Below are positions 40,497 to 49,632 of a DNA stretch of 64,000 nucleotides, piece by piece (the stretch's first letter is position 1; each line of letters starts with the position of its first letter). The notes beneath the pieces are model-generated. The model ran no database searches, was not told where the DNA came from, and worked only from the letters and a program-made list of their open reading frames with translations. The translations under genes were made by a program, and so were the position numbers. Source of the stretch: Cognaticolwellia beringensis (GTDB lineage: Bacteria > Pseudomonadota > Gammaproteobacteria > Enterobacterales > Alteromonadaceae); contig NZ_CP020465.1 in NCBI RefSeq assembly GCF_002076895.1, positions 2,294,001-2,358,000 of the forward strand. Direction: 5' to 3'.

Positions 40497-41740
40497 GAAA
40501 CCGACTCCATAAACTTAGTTAAAAAAGCCAGCGAGGTTTCTTGGGCAACACCCGAAATAGTAAAATGGCTGAGCAAAGCGTATTGTTCGTGATCTACCGA
40601 TATTGCGATGTAGAGCACATCGTAAAGTGCGGGAAAGTCTTTATAGGCACGAGTACAAAACACCGATTTATTATTAATGTTACTATTTTGAGGCTTAACA
40701 AGGTCGTGGTGGCATTGATATTCAGTAACATCATCTTTACCCGCAAGATTACCCGGGGCAACTTGGTTTAATTGGCGTTCAAAAATATGATAAAACTTAG
40801 TGCTACCAATTTTATCTGATTCCATATAACGGTATTCCATTTCTAAAGAACCGGTAAAAAAGTCTGAAGAAATATAAGTATTTTCATCTAAGTCGCAATT
40901 GGCAACAGCGGCCATAATTTGGGCGTCCGCTTTATCTGAGTTCGATTCACCCCAACAACGAACAAAGGGAACATCGATAGTGGGAATTAAACCTCGGCCT
41001 AATTGTTTTAGCTGCCAATCACTGTTGAGCACTGTGGTAATAAGCTTTTCTTGATTACGCATTAATTGAGCTGCCATTTGTTGCTCAATACTTGCTGGAG
41101 GGCTATTTTTGTATTCTAGATAGAGCGCCAGTAGCTTGTCATGCGGGACTAAGAAGCCGATTTGGTTACCTGATGTAGCAACGTTAATACCAACGACTTC
41201 AGTATTTTTGTTAACTACTGGGCCACCGCTCATGCCTGAGTTAACTGAACCCGTAAAATGAATACGGTCGTTAAATGACTCATTTTTTAAACCATTATAA
41301 GTCCCCGGCACGACTATCATGCCTAAATCATGGGGGTTACCTAATGAAAATAACTCTTCACCTTTGGTGGGGGCTTGTTTAGCTATCTGAAAATATGGCA
41401 TTTCAGTGTTTACCTCACGTTGAACAATGGCGAGGTCATTAATAACATCGACACTTTTCAAAGTCAGTGCCGCTTTGTTGCCTTTATTATCTAAATATTC
41501 AATGGTGTATTTATGAGGATGACGGGCAAAACCGGAAATAACATGATAATTAGTCGCTATAAGGCCATTACTGCTAATTTGAAAACCTGAACCGATAGAT
41601 GACTTTTCACCACTGGCTTTGTCAATTAAGCGAATTTGATAAAGTGAAGGGGCCAATTGTTTGAAAATTTCCTCGGCCTGCTCAACGGCGATACTTATAG
41701 TACTGAAGCACATAAGTAGCAGAGCAAAAATAGCTTTCAT
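40487..41740 (-). CDS. Exported trypsin-like serine protease
   Basis: A 417-residue protein with a signal peptide (about 1-18) and a DegP-like S1 protease domain. The triad is visible: H66 in TNYHVISG, D102 in VINDLAIVQ and S171 in NSGMSGGPVVN. There is no recognisable PDZ domain; the C-terminal 190 residues are unassigned and hold several Cys. It is predicted to be periplasmic. It precedes and overlaps the FHA membrane protein gene, which suggests one functional unit. Confidence 0.82.
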   Translation of the reverse strand: MKAIFALLLMCFSTISIAVEQAEEIFKQLAPSLYQIRLIDKASGEKSSIGSGFQISSNGLIATNYHVISGFARHPHKYTIEYLDNKGNKAALTLKSVDVINDLAIVQREVNTEMPYFQIAKQAPTKGEELFSLGNPHDLGMIVVPGTYNGLKNESFNDRIHFTGSVNSGMSGGPVVNKNTEVVGINVATSGNQIGFLVPHDKLLALYLEYKNSPPASIEQQMAAQLMRNQEKLITTVLNSDWQLKQLGRGLIPTIDVPFVRCWGESNSDKADAQIMAAVANCDLDENTYISSDFFTGSLEMEYRYMESDKIGSTKFYHIFERQLNQVAPGNLAGKDDVTEYQCHHDLVKPQNSNINNKSVFCTRAYKDFPALYDVLYIAISVDHEQYALLSHFTISGVAQETSLAFLTKFMESVSWK

Positions 41741-42183
41741 TGAATATCCTTTTATATTATTACTTTAGGAACTGTTTGATATATAGGCAAAGCAGAACAC
41801 GTCTGGCTACCATTGTGCCAGTGTATTTAAATTTGTCATCTTTTATCAGACCAAATGACTATTTTGTCTGATGCTTGGCTAAGTTTATTACGCGAAGCAC
41901 AAACATAGCATGCAGAATTGCCATAATAATAGGCTTGTTCGTATAAATAAGTTTAAGGGGGCAATGCTAAGCATCTAATAGCCTTTCTATACGTGAAATG
42001 ATAAGCGTATGGGTTACATACATATAAAGTTTTTAATGCCTTTAGGTCTATTTTGTTTTGTAACAACCTGATAATCAAAGTTTACTTTACATAGGGTCAT
42101 TTATAGTAATTATATTTTTAGAGGCTAAATTCATTTTATTTGTCTACTATTAAGCTAATGCGATTATTGGGTTTTGCCTCATT
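41741..42183. other. Divergent intergenic region
   Basis: 443 AT-rich bases between the protease gene and the PAS-GGDEF-EAL gene. I see no gene, no repeat and no terminator. AAAGGATAT, the protease ribosome binding site, lies at the left end. Confidence 0.4.
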
Positions 42184-44262
42184 ATGAAATCAAAGAAAGT
42201 TGTCAGTGCCTTAAATCATCAATATGTTGTTAATGATCCACTTCACCAATTATTTGATGCAGTGAATGTTATTTCTGTACAGGGATACGATGAGGAACGA
42301 CGTGTAATTTATTGGAATGAAGGTAGCGAAATACTTTATGGCTACAGCAAAGAAGAGGCAACAGGACAAAAACTGGAAGATCTTATCATTCCTGAGCTAA
42401 TGTCAGAAATAGTGGTTGATGCACATACAAATTGGATAAAAAATGACGTTGAAATACCTGCGGCAGAACTAACTTTACGTGATAAAAACGGTAAAGATGT
42501 CTCTGTTTTTTCAAGTCATGTCATGTTTACAAATCAATATAACAACAAACAAATGTATTGTATCGATATCGATTTAACCGATGTTCGGCAAGCGCAAGAG
42601 CAAGCTATATTTAAAGAGCATATGCTTGAAACCATATTTGAAGCAATTCCTGATTTGTTTTTTTTGATGGAAAGTGATGGAACTATTATTGATTATCATG
42701 CCTGTGACAAAGGTGATCTATATATATCGCCTGAAAAATTTATTGGTAAAAACATAGCCGATTTCTTACCTCAAGAAGTTGTCCAGAAATTTAAAAGTCA
42801 TATTGCCAAAGCTGTAAAGCAAGAAAAGATAATAAGTTTTGAATACGAGCTGAATTTGCCTAAAGGCTTGGTATATTTTGAGGCAAGAATTAGCCACCTG
42901 AAAAAATATAAGCAAATCATGATCATTGTACGTGATATTACCGAGCAACATAAAAGCGCCGAACTTATTCGCCATCAAGCTTATTTTGATAGTTTGACCG
43001 CATTGCCCAATCGTTTTTTAGCACTTGATCGTTTGACTCAAATATTAATTGAAGCTGAAAGGCACCATGAAAAAGCCGCGGTATTATTCCTTGATTTAGA
43101 TGACTTTAAAAAAGTTAATGACTCTTTAGGACACGAAGTTGGCGATAAGCTATTAATAGAGTCGGCTCATAGGCTAAAACAAGTATTACGAAAAGAAGAT
43201 ACTGTTGGTCGTTTAGGTGGTGATGAGTTTATCATTTTATTAAGACGCCTAACCGATCATCATGACGCGTTAGCCATTGCTGAAAATTTACTTAAAATTT
43301 TTAGAACACCTTTTAAAATTGATAATAGAGAATTAATACTGACATTGAGTATTGGTGTTGCTGTATATCCTGAAAATGGTAACGCGGCCTCTGATCTGCT
43401 GCGTAATGCTGATACAGCTATGTATCAAGCAAAAGCTTTAGGGAGAAATACTTACTCATTTTTTACCAAAGAAATGAATATCGTTATACAGCGTCGTTTA
43501 GCAATTGAAGCGCAATTGCGGGGGGCACTAGATCGCCATGAGCTGGAATTATATTATCAGCCGCAATTTGAAATAAGAAAGAATAGCATCATTGGCGCTG
43601 AAGCGTTGTTGAGATGGAACCATCCCACATTAGGTAATATACCTCCTGATGAGTTTATACCCATTGCGGAACACTCGGGCCTTATTGTGCCTATTGGACA
43701 ATATGTTATTGAACAAGCATTAAGGTTTTTGAGCAAATGGCAATTGAGTGATCAGAAAAGTTACACTATGGCGGTGAACTTATCCCCTCGGCAACTACGA
43801 GATACCGAGCTACTTAATTTAATCAAAAACACTCTTGCTGATGTAAACATTAGCTTTGGAAGTTTGGAGCTAGAAATTACTGAAGGTGTATTAATGAATG
43901 GGCAATCTTATATAAATGAAGCCTTAATTGAAATTAATGCACTCGGCATAAAGCTATCTATGGATGACTTTGGCACTGGATATTCGTCGTTAAGTTATTT
44001 AAGGCAATATCCATTCGATATATTAAAAATAGATCGAAGTTTCATCAATGGTATTACCTTGAATAAATCAGATTGTGACCTAGTAAAAGCAACCATAGCT
44101 ATGTCGCACAGTTTAGGTTTGACAGTTGTTGCCGAAGGCGTTGAAACTAAAGAACAACTCACTTTATTGAGTGATTTAGGCTGTGATTTTGTGCAAGGTT
44201 ATTATTTTAGTAAACCTATACCGGCAAAGCAGTTGCTTGATTTCTCAGCCGCACTTTTATAG
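42184..44262 (+). CDS. PAS-PAS-GGDEF-EAL c-di-GMP protein
   Basis: A 692-residue cytoplasmic protein with two N-terminal PAS-like sensors (about 15-135 and 140-258). The GGDEF domain has its active site at 345-349 and an inhibitory RxxD site (RKED, 336-339) five residues before it. The EAL domain has EALLR at 473-477, NLSPRQL, ELEITEG, DDFGTGYSSL, LKIDRSF and AEGVET. Both enzymatic halves look intact, so it could make and break c-di-GMP, with the PAS domains setting the balance. There is no membrane segment. It stands alone, with long non-coding flanks. Confidence 0.92.
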   Translation: MKSKKVVSALNHQYVVNDPLHQLFDAVNVISVQGYDEERRVIYWNEGSEILYGYSKEEATGQKLEDLIIPELMSEIVVDAHTNWIKNDVEIPAAELTLRDKNGKDVSVFSSHVMFTNQYNNKQMYCIDIDLTDVRQAQEQAIFKEHMLETIFEAIPDLFFLMESDGTIIDYHACDKGDLYISPEKFIGKNIADFLPQEVVQKFKSHIAKAVKQEKIISFEYELNLPKGLVYFEARISHLKKYKQIMIIVRDITEQHKSAELIRHQAYFDSLTALPNRFLALDRLTQILIEAERHHEKAAVLFLDLDDFKKVNDSLGHEVGDKLLIESAHRLKQVLRKEDTVGRLGGDEFIILLRRLTDHHDALAIAENLLKIFRTPFKIDNRELILTLSIGVAVYPENGNAASDLLRNADTAMYQAKALGRNTYSFFTKEMNIVIQRRLAIEAQLRGALDRHELELYYQPQFEIRKNSIIGAEALLRWNHPTLGNIPPDEFIPIAEHSGLIVPIGQYVIEQALRFLSKWQLSDQKSYTMAVNLSPRQLRDTELLNLIKNTLADVNISFGSLELEITEGVLMNGQSYINEALIEINALGIKLSMDDFGTGYSSLSYLRQYPFDILKIDRSFINGITLNKSDCDLVKATIAMSHSLGLTVVAEGVETKEQLTLLSDLGCDFVQGYYFSKPIPAKQLLDFSAALL

Positions 44263-44782
44263 CTATAAAATATCGTTTTCACCGATATCATTATATCTTT
44301 AATATTTTAAATCAGGATGCTTAGGATCTTGCTTTTCTGCAAGGATTGCTAAATTCCTGTATCAGTAGAAAATGCCATTTAAAATGGTGGTTTAATTAGC
44401 ACTTTTGTTTCGCAGAAGGATACAGGGTAATAGCGGTTATTTATGTTTGGTTGTGATGATATTCTATGCGGTAAACCGTAATCAGTGATGTAAACTACTA
44501 TCTATTATTGGCAAATTAATTAACGACAATATCATGCTACTTTTTCATCGCTGCATGTTAATCCTTCTATCAGCCTGCAGTTGCTTTAAGGTTATTTTAA
44601 GCCTTAAAAATAACCTTAAAAACCCTCTAGCCTACTTAATTTGATTTTTTATCATTGATTACAAAAGAATTAAATTCTCGATAGATAAAAAATAATAGTT
44701 TTTATCTATCGATATTACTTGTTGAAAACTAGTTATCAGCATACGCTATTACTAACCCATTTTAAGGCGCAGTATTGAAATT
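44263..44782. other. Intergenic region with a 14-base hairpin
   Basis: 520 bases without a convincing gene. A perfect inverted repeat, 44585-44598 with 44607-44620 (arm TTTAAGGTTATTTT), has an eight-base loop and no T run on either side, so it is not a standard terminator. The rest is AT-rich. Confidence 0.4.
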
Positions 44783-45175
44783 ATGGATAGCATAAAAGCA
44801 AAGCGTTATTTACTTAACAAATTAGAAACAATTGAATATTTTCCTTTTGGCGATGATGTTAGTGTTTTTAAAGTTAAACATAAAATGTTTGCAACATTAG
44901 CGTTAGGTAAAGGTAATGAAAAAGGAACTGGCGGTAAAATGGCAGGGCATTATTGTGTTAATTTAAAATGCGATCCTGAAGAAGCTGTTATGTTGCGCGA
45001 TATATTTAGTGCGGTTATACCTGGCTATCACATGAACAAGGCACAATGGAACACGGTGATATTAGATGGTTCAATTCCACAAGGCGAAATTGAGCGCATG
45101 ATTGATAATTCTTATATGTTGGTGGTGAGCAAGATGACTAAGAAAGATCAGGCTTCGCTTTTATTGCATTTATAG
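44783..45175 (+). CDS. MmcQ/YjbR-family protein
   Basis: A 130-residue protein with the CyaY-like fold family features: ETIEYFPFGDDVSVFKVKHKMFATLAL, then VNLKCDPEEAVMLRD, YHMNKAQWNTVIL and the C-terminal MIDNSYMLVVSKMTKKD. Members are annotated as DNA-binding on limited evidence; the physiological role is unknown. It appears as a single gene with no close neighbour on the same strand. The ribosome binding site is weak. Confidence 0.8.
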   Translation: MDSIKAKRYLLNKLETIEYFPFGDDVSVFKVKHKMFATLALGKGNEKGTGGKMAGHYCVNLKCDPEEAVMLRDIFSAVIPGYHMNKAQWNTVILDGSIPQGEIERMIDNSYMLVVSKMTKKDQASLLLHL

Positions 45176-45504
45176 AGCAGCATTTATTGGAGATTTAGAA
45201 AACGGTAGGATACTCGATTATTTATTTCAATTGATATAACCACCCGTTTGACGAAGTTTAACTTTATATTAGTTTTGTGTGCTTTCAACACGATAAAGCT
45301 CAACTTTAAGGTGAGTAATACCCTCTGTGTCAGAATAGTTGTCACCTCAATTAGCTTTTTTAAATGCAGTTCAGAACCATTATTCATTTAGCGTGCCTTG
45401 TTCAATGACTCACTTGTAATTATTCATTTGCGAACAGGGTAATACCAAGTTGATTCATCAAATTGGAATAAATACTGACGCTTTGAACTGAAATTGGGAG
45501 AGTT
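45176..45504. other. Intergenic region with repeat copy 2
   Basis: Contains the second copy of the 22-base repeat (45216-45237) and an imperfect inverted repeat at 45445-45466 (CCAAGTTGAT with ATCAAATTGG, one mismatch). No gene is recognisable. The HAD gene promoter follows. Confidence 0.4.
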
Positions 45505-45532
45505 TGATCTTAACTTTCTTTTGCTACGTAAT
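45505..45532 (+). promoter_or_regulatory. ECF-type promoter of the HAD-CIA30 operon
   Basis: TGATCT (45505-45510), 16-base spacer, CGTAAT (45527-45532). It has the same architecture as the promoter of the ECF sigma gene at 63438. It lies 83 bases before the HAD start codon. Confidence 0.65.
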
Positions 45533-45614
45533 TTAATATAGCCGACTAATGCATGGTAAAAATTAACTTATGCTTGTGGTTAATTTAACGTGATTAAAAC
45601 AGGAGTGTTTAAAA

Positions 45615-46232
45615 TTGTTAGTGAATACATTATTGGGCGTGATATTTGATCTAGATAATACCTTGGTTTCTTCAACTTTGAATTTTCAACAGATAAGGGC
45701 TGATTTAGGCTGTGACAATGATATCGATCTATTAGATTTCGTTGATGCTTTGCCAGAAGAACAGCGTATTATTGCCAATAATTTGGTAGTTAAATATGAA
45801 ATTAATGACGCGCTGAATGCAAAAAACCTTCTTGGCACTGAAGAGCTCCTCGCACTGTTAGCTCAGTTAGATATTCCTTGTGCTATTGTCACGCGCAATT
45901 GTCGTGAAGCGGCATTGATAAAAATTAAAAATAACAACCTTAATATTGAACTGCTTTTCACAAGAGCAGATCATAAAGCTAAACCAGCACCAGATGCTTT
46001 ATTACATCTATCAGCGTTGTGGCAAATAAAACCTGAAAATTTATTATATGTTGGTGACTACTTATATGATCTGCAAGCGGCAAAAAATGCTAATACTATG
46101 TCATGTTTAGTAACGCATGGTGACACGCTTGAATATGCTAGCTTGGCAAATATTGTTGTAAACGAGCTCACAGAGTTAAGTGATGTTATTACTAAAGTTT
46201 TTGCTCGTGAGCCTGCTGATTTTTCTGGTTAG
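45615..46232 (+). CDS. HAD-family hydrolase
   Basis: A 205-residue phosphatase-like protein of HAD subfamily IA. Motif I is FDLDNTLV (nucleophile and acid/base Asp), motif II is the Thr in CAIVTRNCR, motif III is the Lys of HKAKPAPD, and motif IV is GDYLYDLQAAKNA. The start is TTG 45615, with AGGAG nine bases upstream. Substrate unknown; phosphoglycolate phosphatase-like enzymes are the closest group. It is 33 bases before the CIA30 gene and shares with it the ECF-type promoter at 45505. Confidence 0.82.
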   Translation: MLVNTLLGVIFDLDNTLVSSTLNFQQIRADLGCDNDIDLLDFVDALPEEQRIIANNLVVKYEINDALNAKNLLGTEELLALLAQLDIPCAIVTRNCREAALIKIKNNNLNIELLFTRADHKAKPAPDALLHLSALWQIKPENLLYVGDYLYDLQAAKNANTMSCLVTHGDTLEYASLANIVVNELTELSDVITKVFAREPADFSG

Positions 46233-46265
46233 TATTCATATTTTATAAATGCGTAGGCAAGTATA

Positions 46266-46871
46266 ATGCGAGTAACATCTTACGTACTTTTATGCTTTAC
46301 TTTGTTCGCAGACGTTTCCGCTGCCAGCACCGAGGTTCAGTATCAATCAAAGAACCAACGGCATATGACTGACAAAAAAGAGTTTACCTTTATGATTGAT
46401 TTTACCGGGCAACATAACCTTGAAAATTGGCGCATAACTAACGATGGGGTGATGGGAGGAAAATCTCAAGGGCACTTTTCATTACAAAAAAATAAAGCGG
46501 TTTTTGAAGGGAATATTTCGCTGGATAACAACGGCGGCTTTAGTTCAGTATTTCGTTCGATAGAACCTCTGTCTAAAGGCCTTAAGACTGTGACTATTAA
46601 TGTATTCGGTGACGGATTAACGTATCAGTTAAGAACGACCGTAATGCTTGACGGTTATCGTTTAGCTTATAAACAGAGCTTTACAACGGTTGCAGGTCAA
46701 CATGAAGAATTATCTTTTACACTGGCTAACTTTCAAGCATCGTTCAGGGGGCGTCATATTCCTAACGCACCAACTCTATTAGCTGAAAACATAATCGAAG
46801 TTGGATTTTTAGTGACAAGAAAGGATGCGGGACCATTTTCATTAGCGATTGCAAACGTGGCTTTTAAATAA
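46266..46871 (+). CDS. CIA30-family exported protein
   Basis: A 201-residue protein of the CIA30 (complex I intermediate-associated protein 30 / NDUFAF1-like) family, seen in ENWRITNDGVMGGKSQGHF, the FSSVFRS strand, YQLRTTVMLDG and the C-terminal IIEVGFLVTRKDAGPFSLAI. A signal peptide is likely (about 1-20, VLLCFTLFADVSA), so it would act in the periplasm, unlike the mitochondrial namesake. The fold is a carbohydrate-binding-like jelly roll; the function in bacteria is unknown. Second gene of the operon with the HAD hydrolase. Confidence 0.78.
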   Translation: MRVTSYVLLCFTLFADVSAASTEVQYQSKNQRHMTDKKEFTFMIDFTGQHNLENWRITNDGVMGGKSQGHFSLQKNKAVFEGNISLDNNGGFSSVFRSIEPLSKGLKTVTINVFGDGLTYQLRTTVMLDGYRLAYKQSFTTVAGQHEELSFTLANFQASFRGRHIPNAPTLLAENIIEVGFLVTRKDAGPFSLAIANVAFK

Positions 46872-46913
46872 GCCTGTATCGACATTTCACCAACAAGGTT
46901 CAGCGATAATTAA

Positions 46914-46940
46914 CCTGTAGGTCGGCATTTATGCCGTCAA
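46914..46940. repeat. Short palindromic element
   Basis: CGGCAT-TT-ATGCCG (46923-46936) within a CTGTAGGTCGGCATTTATGC context. This resembles REP-type elements common in marine gammaproteobacteria. It lies 52 bases after the CIA30 stop codon and may help end transcription. Confidence 0.45.
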
Positions 46941-47123
46941 TTTATCAGCTAGCTCCAAGTGTAAACTTTAATATCATAACCCAACACGTGTTTAGGATAT
47001 TAACATTTATATGGCTATTAAAATATTTTTAGCTTATATAGCAGCAATTCATAACAACAAAAGTAGACTTAAATTTGGTTCGGCTATACGCCCTATGTAT
47101 TGTCGAAAAATGGTCTACGAAAA

Positions 47124-47870
47124 CTACCAATTAATGACTTTACCCTGCCAATCAAGATAACTTGCTGTTTGGTCTAATGGCGCTTTTTCAACAATATCTA
47201 ATAGCTGTTTAGCGACAAACGCTGAGGTGAAAAGCTTATTCGCCGGGACATTTTTTTGAAATGGTTTTGATAATGGCGTATCAGTTGTTCCCGGGTGAAA
47301 AGCAATTAACTTAATGTTTTTCGCTCTGCGGGCAAACTCTATTGCCGCGGTTTTAACCATCATGTTTAAAGCCGCTTTTGATGCCCTGTAGCTATACCAA
47401 CCACCTAAACGATTATCACTGATACTGCCAACTCGGGCACTAAATAGCACGAATTTGCAGGGTGACTTCCCTGTCAATAAAGGTGTTAACTTCTGTATCC
47501 ACAACATCGGCGTTAAGGTATTTGATGTTATAACTTCCATAAACGCTTGTGCGTCAAAATCTTCTAAACGTTTTTCTGGTTGAATAGTGTCATTATGGAG
47601 TATGCCATTACAGACAAATACGCGAGTTATTGGTACATGATCATGTTGTGCTAAAAACGTTATGGCTTGGTCTATAGACTGTGATTGGTAGTCTTTAAGC
47701 ATAATTTTGGTCACATTATCTGCGAGAGTTTCGCTAGTTACTGAGTCACTACCCACTAAGCCTCGACTGATCAATATTAAACCTGTGTTTTCTGAAGCCT
47801 GTATATGTGCGGCTATTGCTTTACCAATATTGCTATTTGCGCCGATGATCAGTGTTTGTTCGGTTGTCAT
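47124..47870 (-). CDS. Short-chain dehydrogenase/reductase
   Basis: A 248-residue SDR protein. The nucleotide loop is IIGANSNIGKAIA (about 7-19), a variant of TGxxxGxG; the catalytic Ser lies in KFVLFSARVGSIS and the Tyr-x3-Lys in YSYRASKAALN; PG in FHPGTTDTP is also conserved. It is the last gene of the flavin reductase-DCC-SDR set, overlapping the DCC gene by 38 bases. SDRs of this C-factor-like type recur near photolyase genes in marine bacteria; the substrate is unknown. Confidence 0.85.
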   Translation of the reverse strand: MTTEQTLIIGANSNIGKAIAAHIQASENTGLILISRGLVGSDSVTSETLADNVTKIMLKDYQSQSIDQAITFLAQHDHVPITRVFVCNGILHNDTIQPEKRLEDFDAQAFMEVITSNTLTPMLWIQKLTPLLTGKSPCKFVLFSARVGSISDNRLGGWYSYRASKAALNMMVKTAAIEFARRAKNIKLIAFHPGTTDTPLSKPFQKNVPANKLFTSAFVAKQLLDIVEKAPLDQTASYLDWQGKVINW

Positions 47871-48258
47871 AACATGTTCCTGAAGTACAGTGAGTGGTTT
47901 TTATGTTAAATATTTTTGCTAGTAACGCTGAAATTTGGTGACGGTATTTTGCTAAACCTAAATATATCCAATGGCTAATGGTTTTGATTACGGGCCAATT
48001 TAATGGTGCAACCCAAAAGCCTTTGCCTACTAGAGTCCAAGCCCTGTGTGTAACCTCAAGCCCAAGTAAAATTTGCCCGTTATAACATCCATGCAATATT
48101 TTCATTGCATCGTGAAAACCAATGTTAGGGTAGCGTGCAGAAAAGCCGCTTTGGTGTATATCCACTAGCTGAATAGTATTATCTTTATCATGCATTTTCA
48201 GATGCGCCATTTCAGTTGCACATAGCGGGCAGTTGCCATCATAAAAAATTGTTAACAT
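47833..48258 (-). CDS. DCC-family thiol-disulfide oxidoreductase-like protein (DUF393)
   Basis: A 141-residue protein starting MLTIFYDGNCPLCATEM, with the family's DGxCPxC motif, then VDIHQ, an ILHG segment and the conserved WxxP (WPVIKTISHWIY). The C-terminus has an extra Cys-containing tail. Members are presumed thiol-redox proteins, without a defined partner. It lies between flavin reductase and SDR in one operon, a grouping also seen in light or singlet-oxygen regulons. Confidence 0.83.
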   Translation of the reverse strand: MLTIFYDGNCPLCATEMAHLKMHDKDNTIQLVDIHQSGFSARYPNIGFHDAMKILHGCYNGQILLGLEVTHRAWTLVGKGFWVAPLNWPVIKTISHWIYLGLAKYRHQISALLAKIFNIKTTHCTSGTCYDNRTNTDHRRK

Positions 48259-48303
48259 GAAAATATCCCCGTAAGGTTTATTTACCCTTAGCTTAGCTTA
48301 TCT

Positions 48304-48954
48304 TTAGGATTTGCCATCGAGTGAAATTTTTGTCGGCAATATACCAGGCTTAGCATAACTTAAACGTGAGAGTCGCTTACTAGTATGGTAACTGTCGAGC
48401 CCCGAGACCATCACTGTGTTTAATGATTCAATATCAATATATCCGTCAGCCTTAATCGCTGCTTTATCGCATAGAATATCGGTTATCTCGCCAATGACTA
48501 GTAAAGTATTATTTAGTCGAATAGGCACTATTTCGTTAAGCTTTAGGGCATATTTTAGCTGACTTTCTTTTACGAATGGCGCATCACTATTGTCGATAAA
48601 GTGTGGCGTTAATCCGGTTTGTTTAAATTCACATTCGCCATCACTATAGCGTGCCGATGTTTGATGGGCCGCCTGCCAAAAATCTGCATTAACCTGATTA
48701 ATCGTAAACTGCCCTATTTGCTGAATATTCCTTAAGGTATGCCTATCTACGCTGTCTGGACGAGAAATAAACCCGACTAAGGCCGGTGAAGCGCCAAGAT
48801 GAAATACGGAGCTAAAAATTGCCAAGTTATTAATATTATTTTCATCACGAGTACCAATAAGGTTGGCGCTTTTAAAGCCAGACAAGCTATTAATAACCTG
48901 AACTCTATATTGTGGCTCCATTTTTAGCAGTTCTTCGTGGTTGATATATTTCAT
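48304..48954 (-). CDS. Flavin reductase-like protein
   Basis: A 216-residue FMN-binding split-barrel protein. It shows INSLSGFKSANLIGTRDENNINNLAIFSSVFHLGASPALVGFISRP, the flavin-contact region of the family, and HTLRNIQQIGQFTINQV. It may reduce free flavin for a partner enzyme or bind flavin itself. It is the first gene of the flavin reductase-DCC-SDR operon and carries the ECF-type promoter at 48990-49017. Confidence 0.83.
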   Translation of the reverse strand: MKYINHEELLKMEPQYRVQVINSLSGFKSANLIGTRDENNINNLAIFSSVFHLGASPALVGFISRPDSVDRHTLRNIQQIGQFTINQVNADFWQAAHQTSARYSDGECEFKQTGLTPHFIDNSDAPFVKESQLKYALKLNEIVPIRLNNTLLVIGEITDILCDKAAIKADGYIDIESLNTVMVSGLDSYHTSKRLSRLSYAKPGILPTKISLDGKS

Positions 48955-48989
48955 GTAAATAATGTCTGGTAAGTTGTATCTTATATTCC

Positions 48990-49017
48990 ATTACGTAATG
49001 GGTAGCATTTTCGATCA
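48990..49017 (-). promoter_or_regulatory. ECF-type promoter of the flavin reductase operon
   Basis: On the minus strand: TGATCG (49017-49012), 16-base spacer, CGTAAT (48995-48990), 35 bases before the start codon. Confidence 0.65.
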
Positions 49018-49062
49018 CCTCTGTGTTTTGGCTTAGTGAGGAGACAAATTAATGACATGACT

Positions 49063-49632
49063 TCAATTACCTTCGTCACGTGGCTTAGTGGCAGTATAGA
49101 TTTTTATTTTTAAGTAAATAAATTGTACGAAAAAATAAACTATTGCAGAAGCTAAAGCGATAACAGCCCCGAATATTGTTGGTAAGACTGCGCCAAAAGT
49201 AATACTCATACTTAGGATGAAACCCAAGATGAATTCTTCTCTATACACTCTAAAAAATATCGCAATAAATAGTATCGCTGGAAACAAAATTGCAGATATT
49301 TCCGTATAGCCTGTAACGAAAGATAATGACAGCATAGCGCCGTAACACAGGGCAGTAGCAAAGCTGAATAAAGCCTGCTTACACAATAATCGCGTATGTT
49401 CTGAAGGCTTTTTTAGTAAACGCTTTTGAACACGCACCATTGCCAGCCATGTAAGAAATGGCAGTAAAAACCCACCCCACCAATTTGAAATTTCTGGCAT
49501 ATCTGCACGTTGGAGAAAATAATGACTAGGTACACCTGTGTGCAAATATTGCCAAATTAGCATTGTCCAAATAGTTAATGTGACAAAACCAACCAAGTAC
49601 CACTTAATGACAGAAAATTGTTTTTCGTTCAT
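49063..49632 (-). CDS. Hypothetical multi-span membrane protein
   Basis: A 189-residue protein I do not recognise. Five or so hydrophobic segments are visible, near 10-28 (WYLVGFVTLTIWTMLIW), 48-66, 85-106, 108-127 and 136-170. There is no catalytic motif. It is upstream of the flavin reductase gene on the same strand, but the ECF-type promoter in between suggests separate control. No such promoter motif was found upstream of this gene. Confidence 0.65.
   Translation of the reverse strand: MNEKQFSVIKWYLVGFVTLTIWTMLIWQYLHTGVPSHYFLQRADMPEISNWWGGFLLPFLTWLAMVRVQKRLLKKPSEHTRLLCKQALFSFATALCYGAMLSLSFVTGYTEISAILFPAILFIAIFFRVYREEFILGFILSMSITFGAVLPTIFGAVIALASAIVYFFVQFIYLKIKIYTATKPRDEGN

Noticed and set aside
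44457..44480. Another ECF-type promoter (TGATGA...CGTAAT)
   Set aside because: The spacer is 17 and the -35 is imperfect, and the nearest downstream gene is more than 300 bases away.
45445..45466. FNR-type box (TTGAT...ATCAA)
   Set aside because: The half-sites are only two bases apart instead of four, so it does not fit the FNR spacing; kept only as an inverted repeat.
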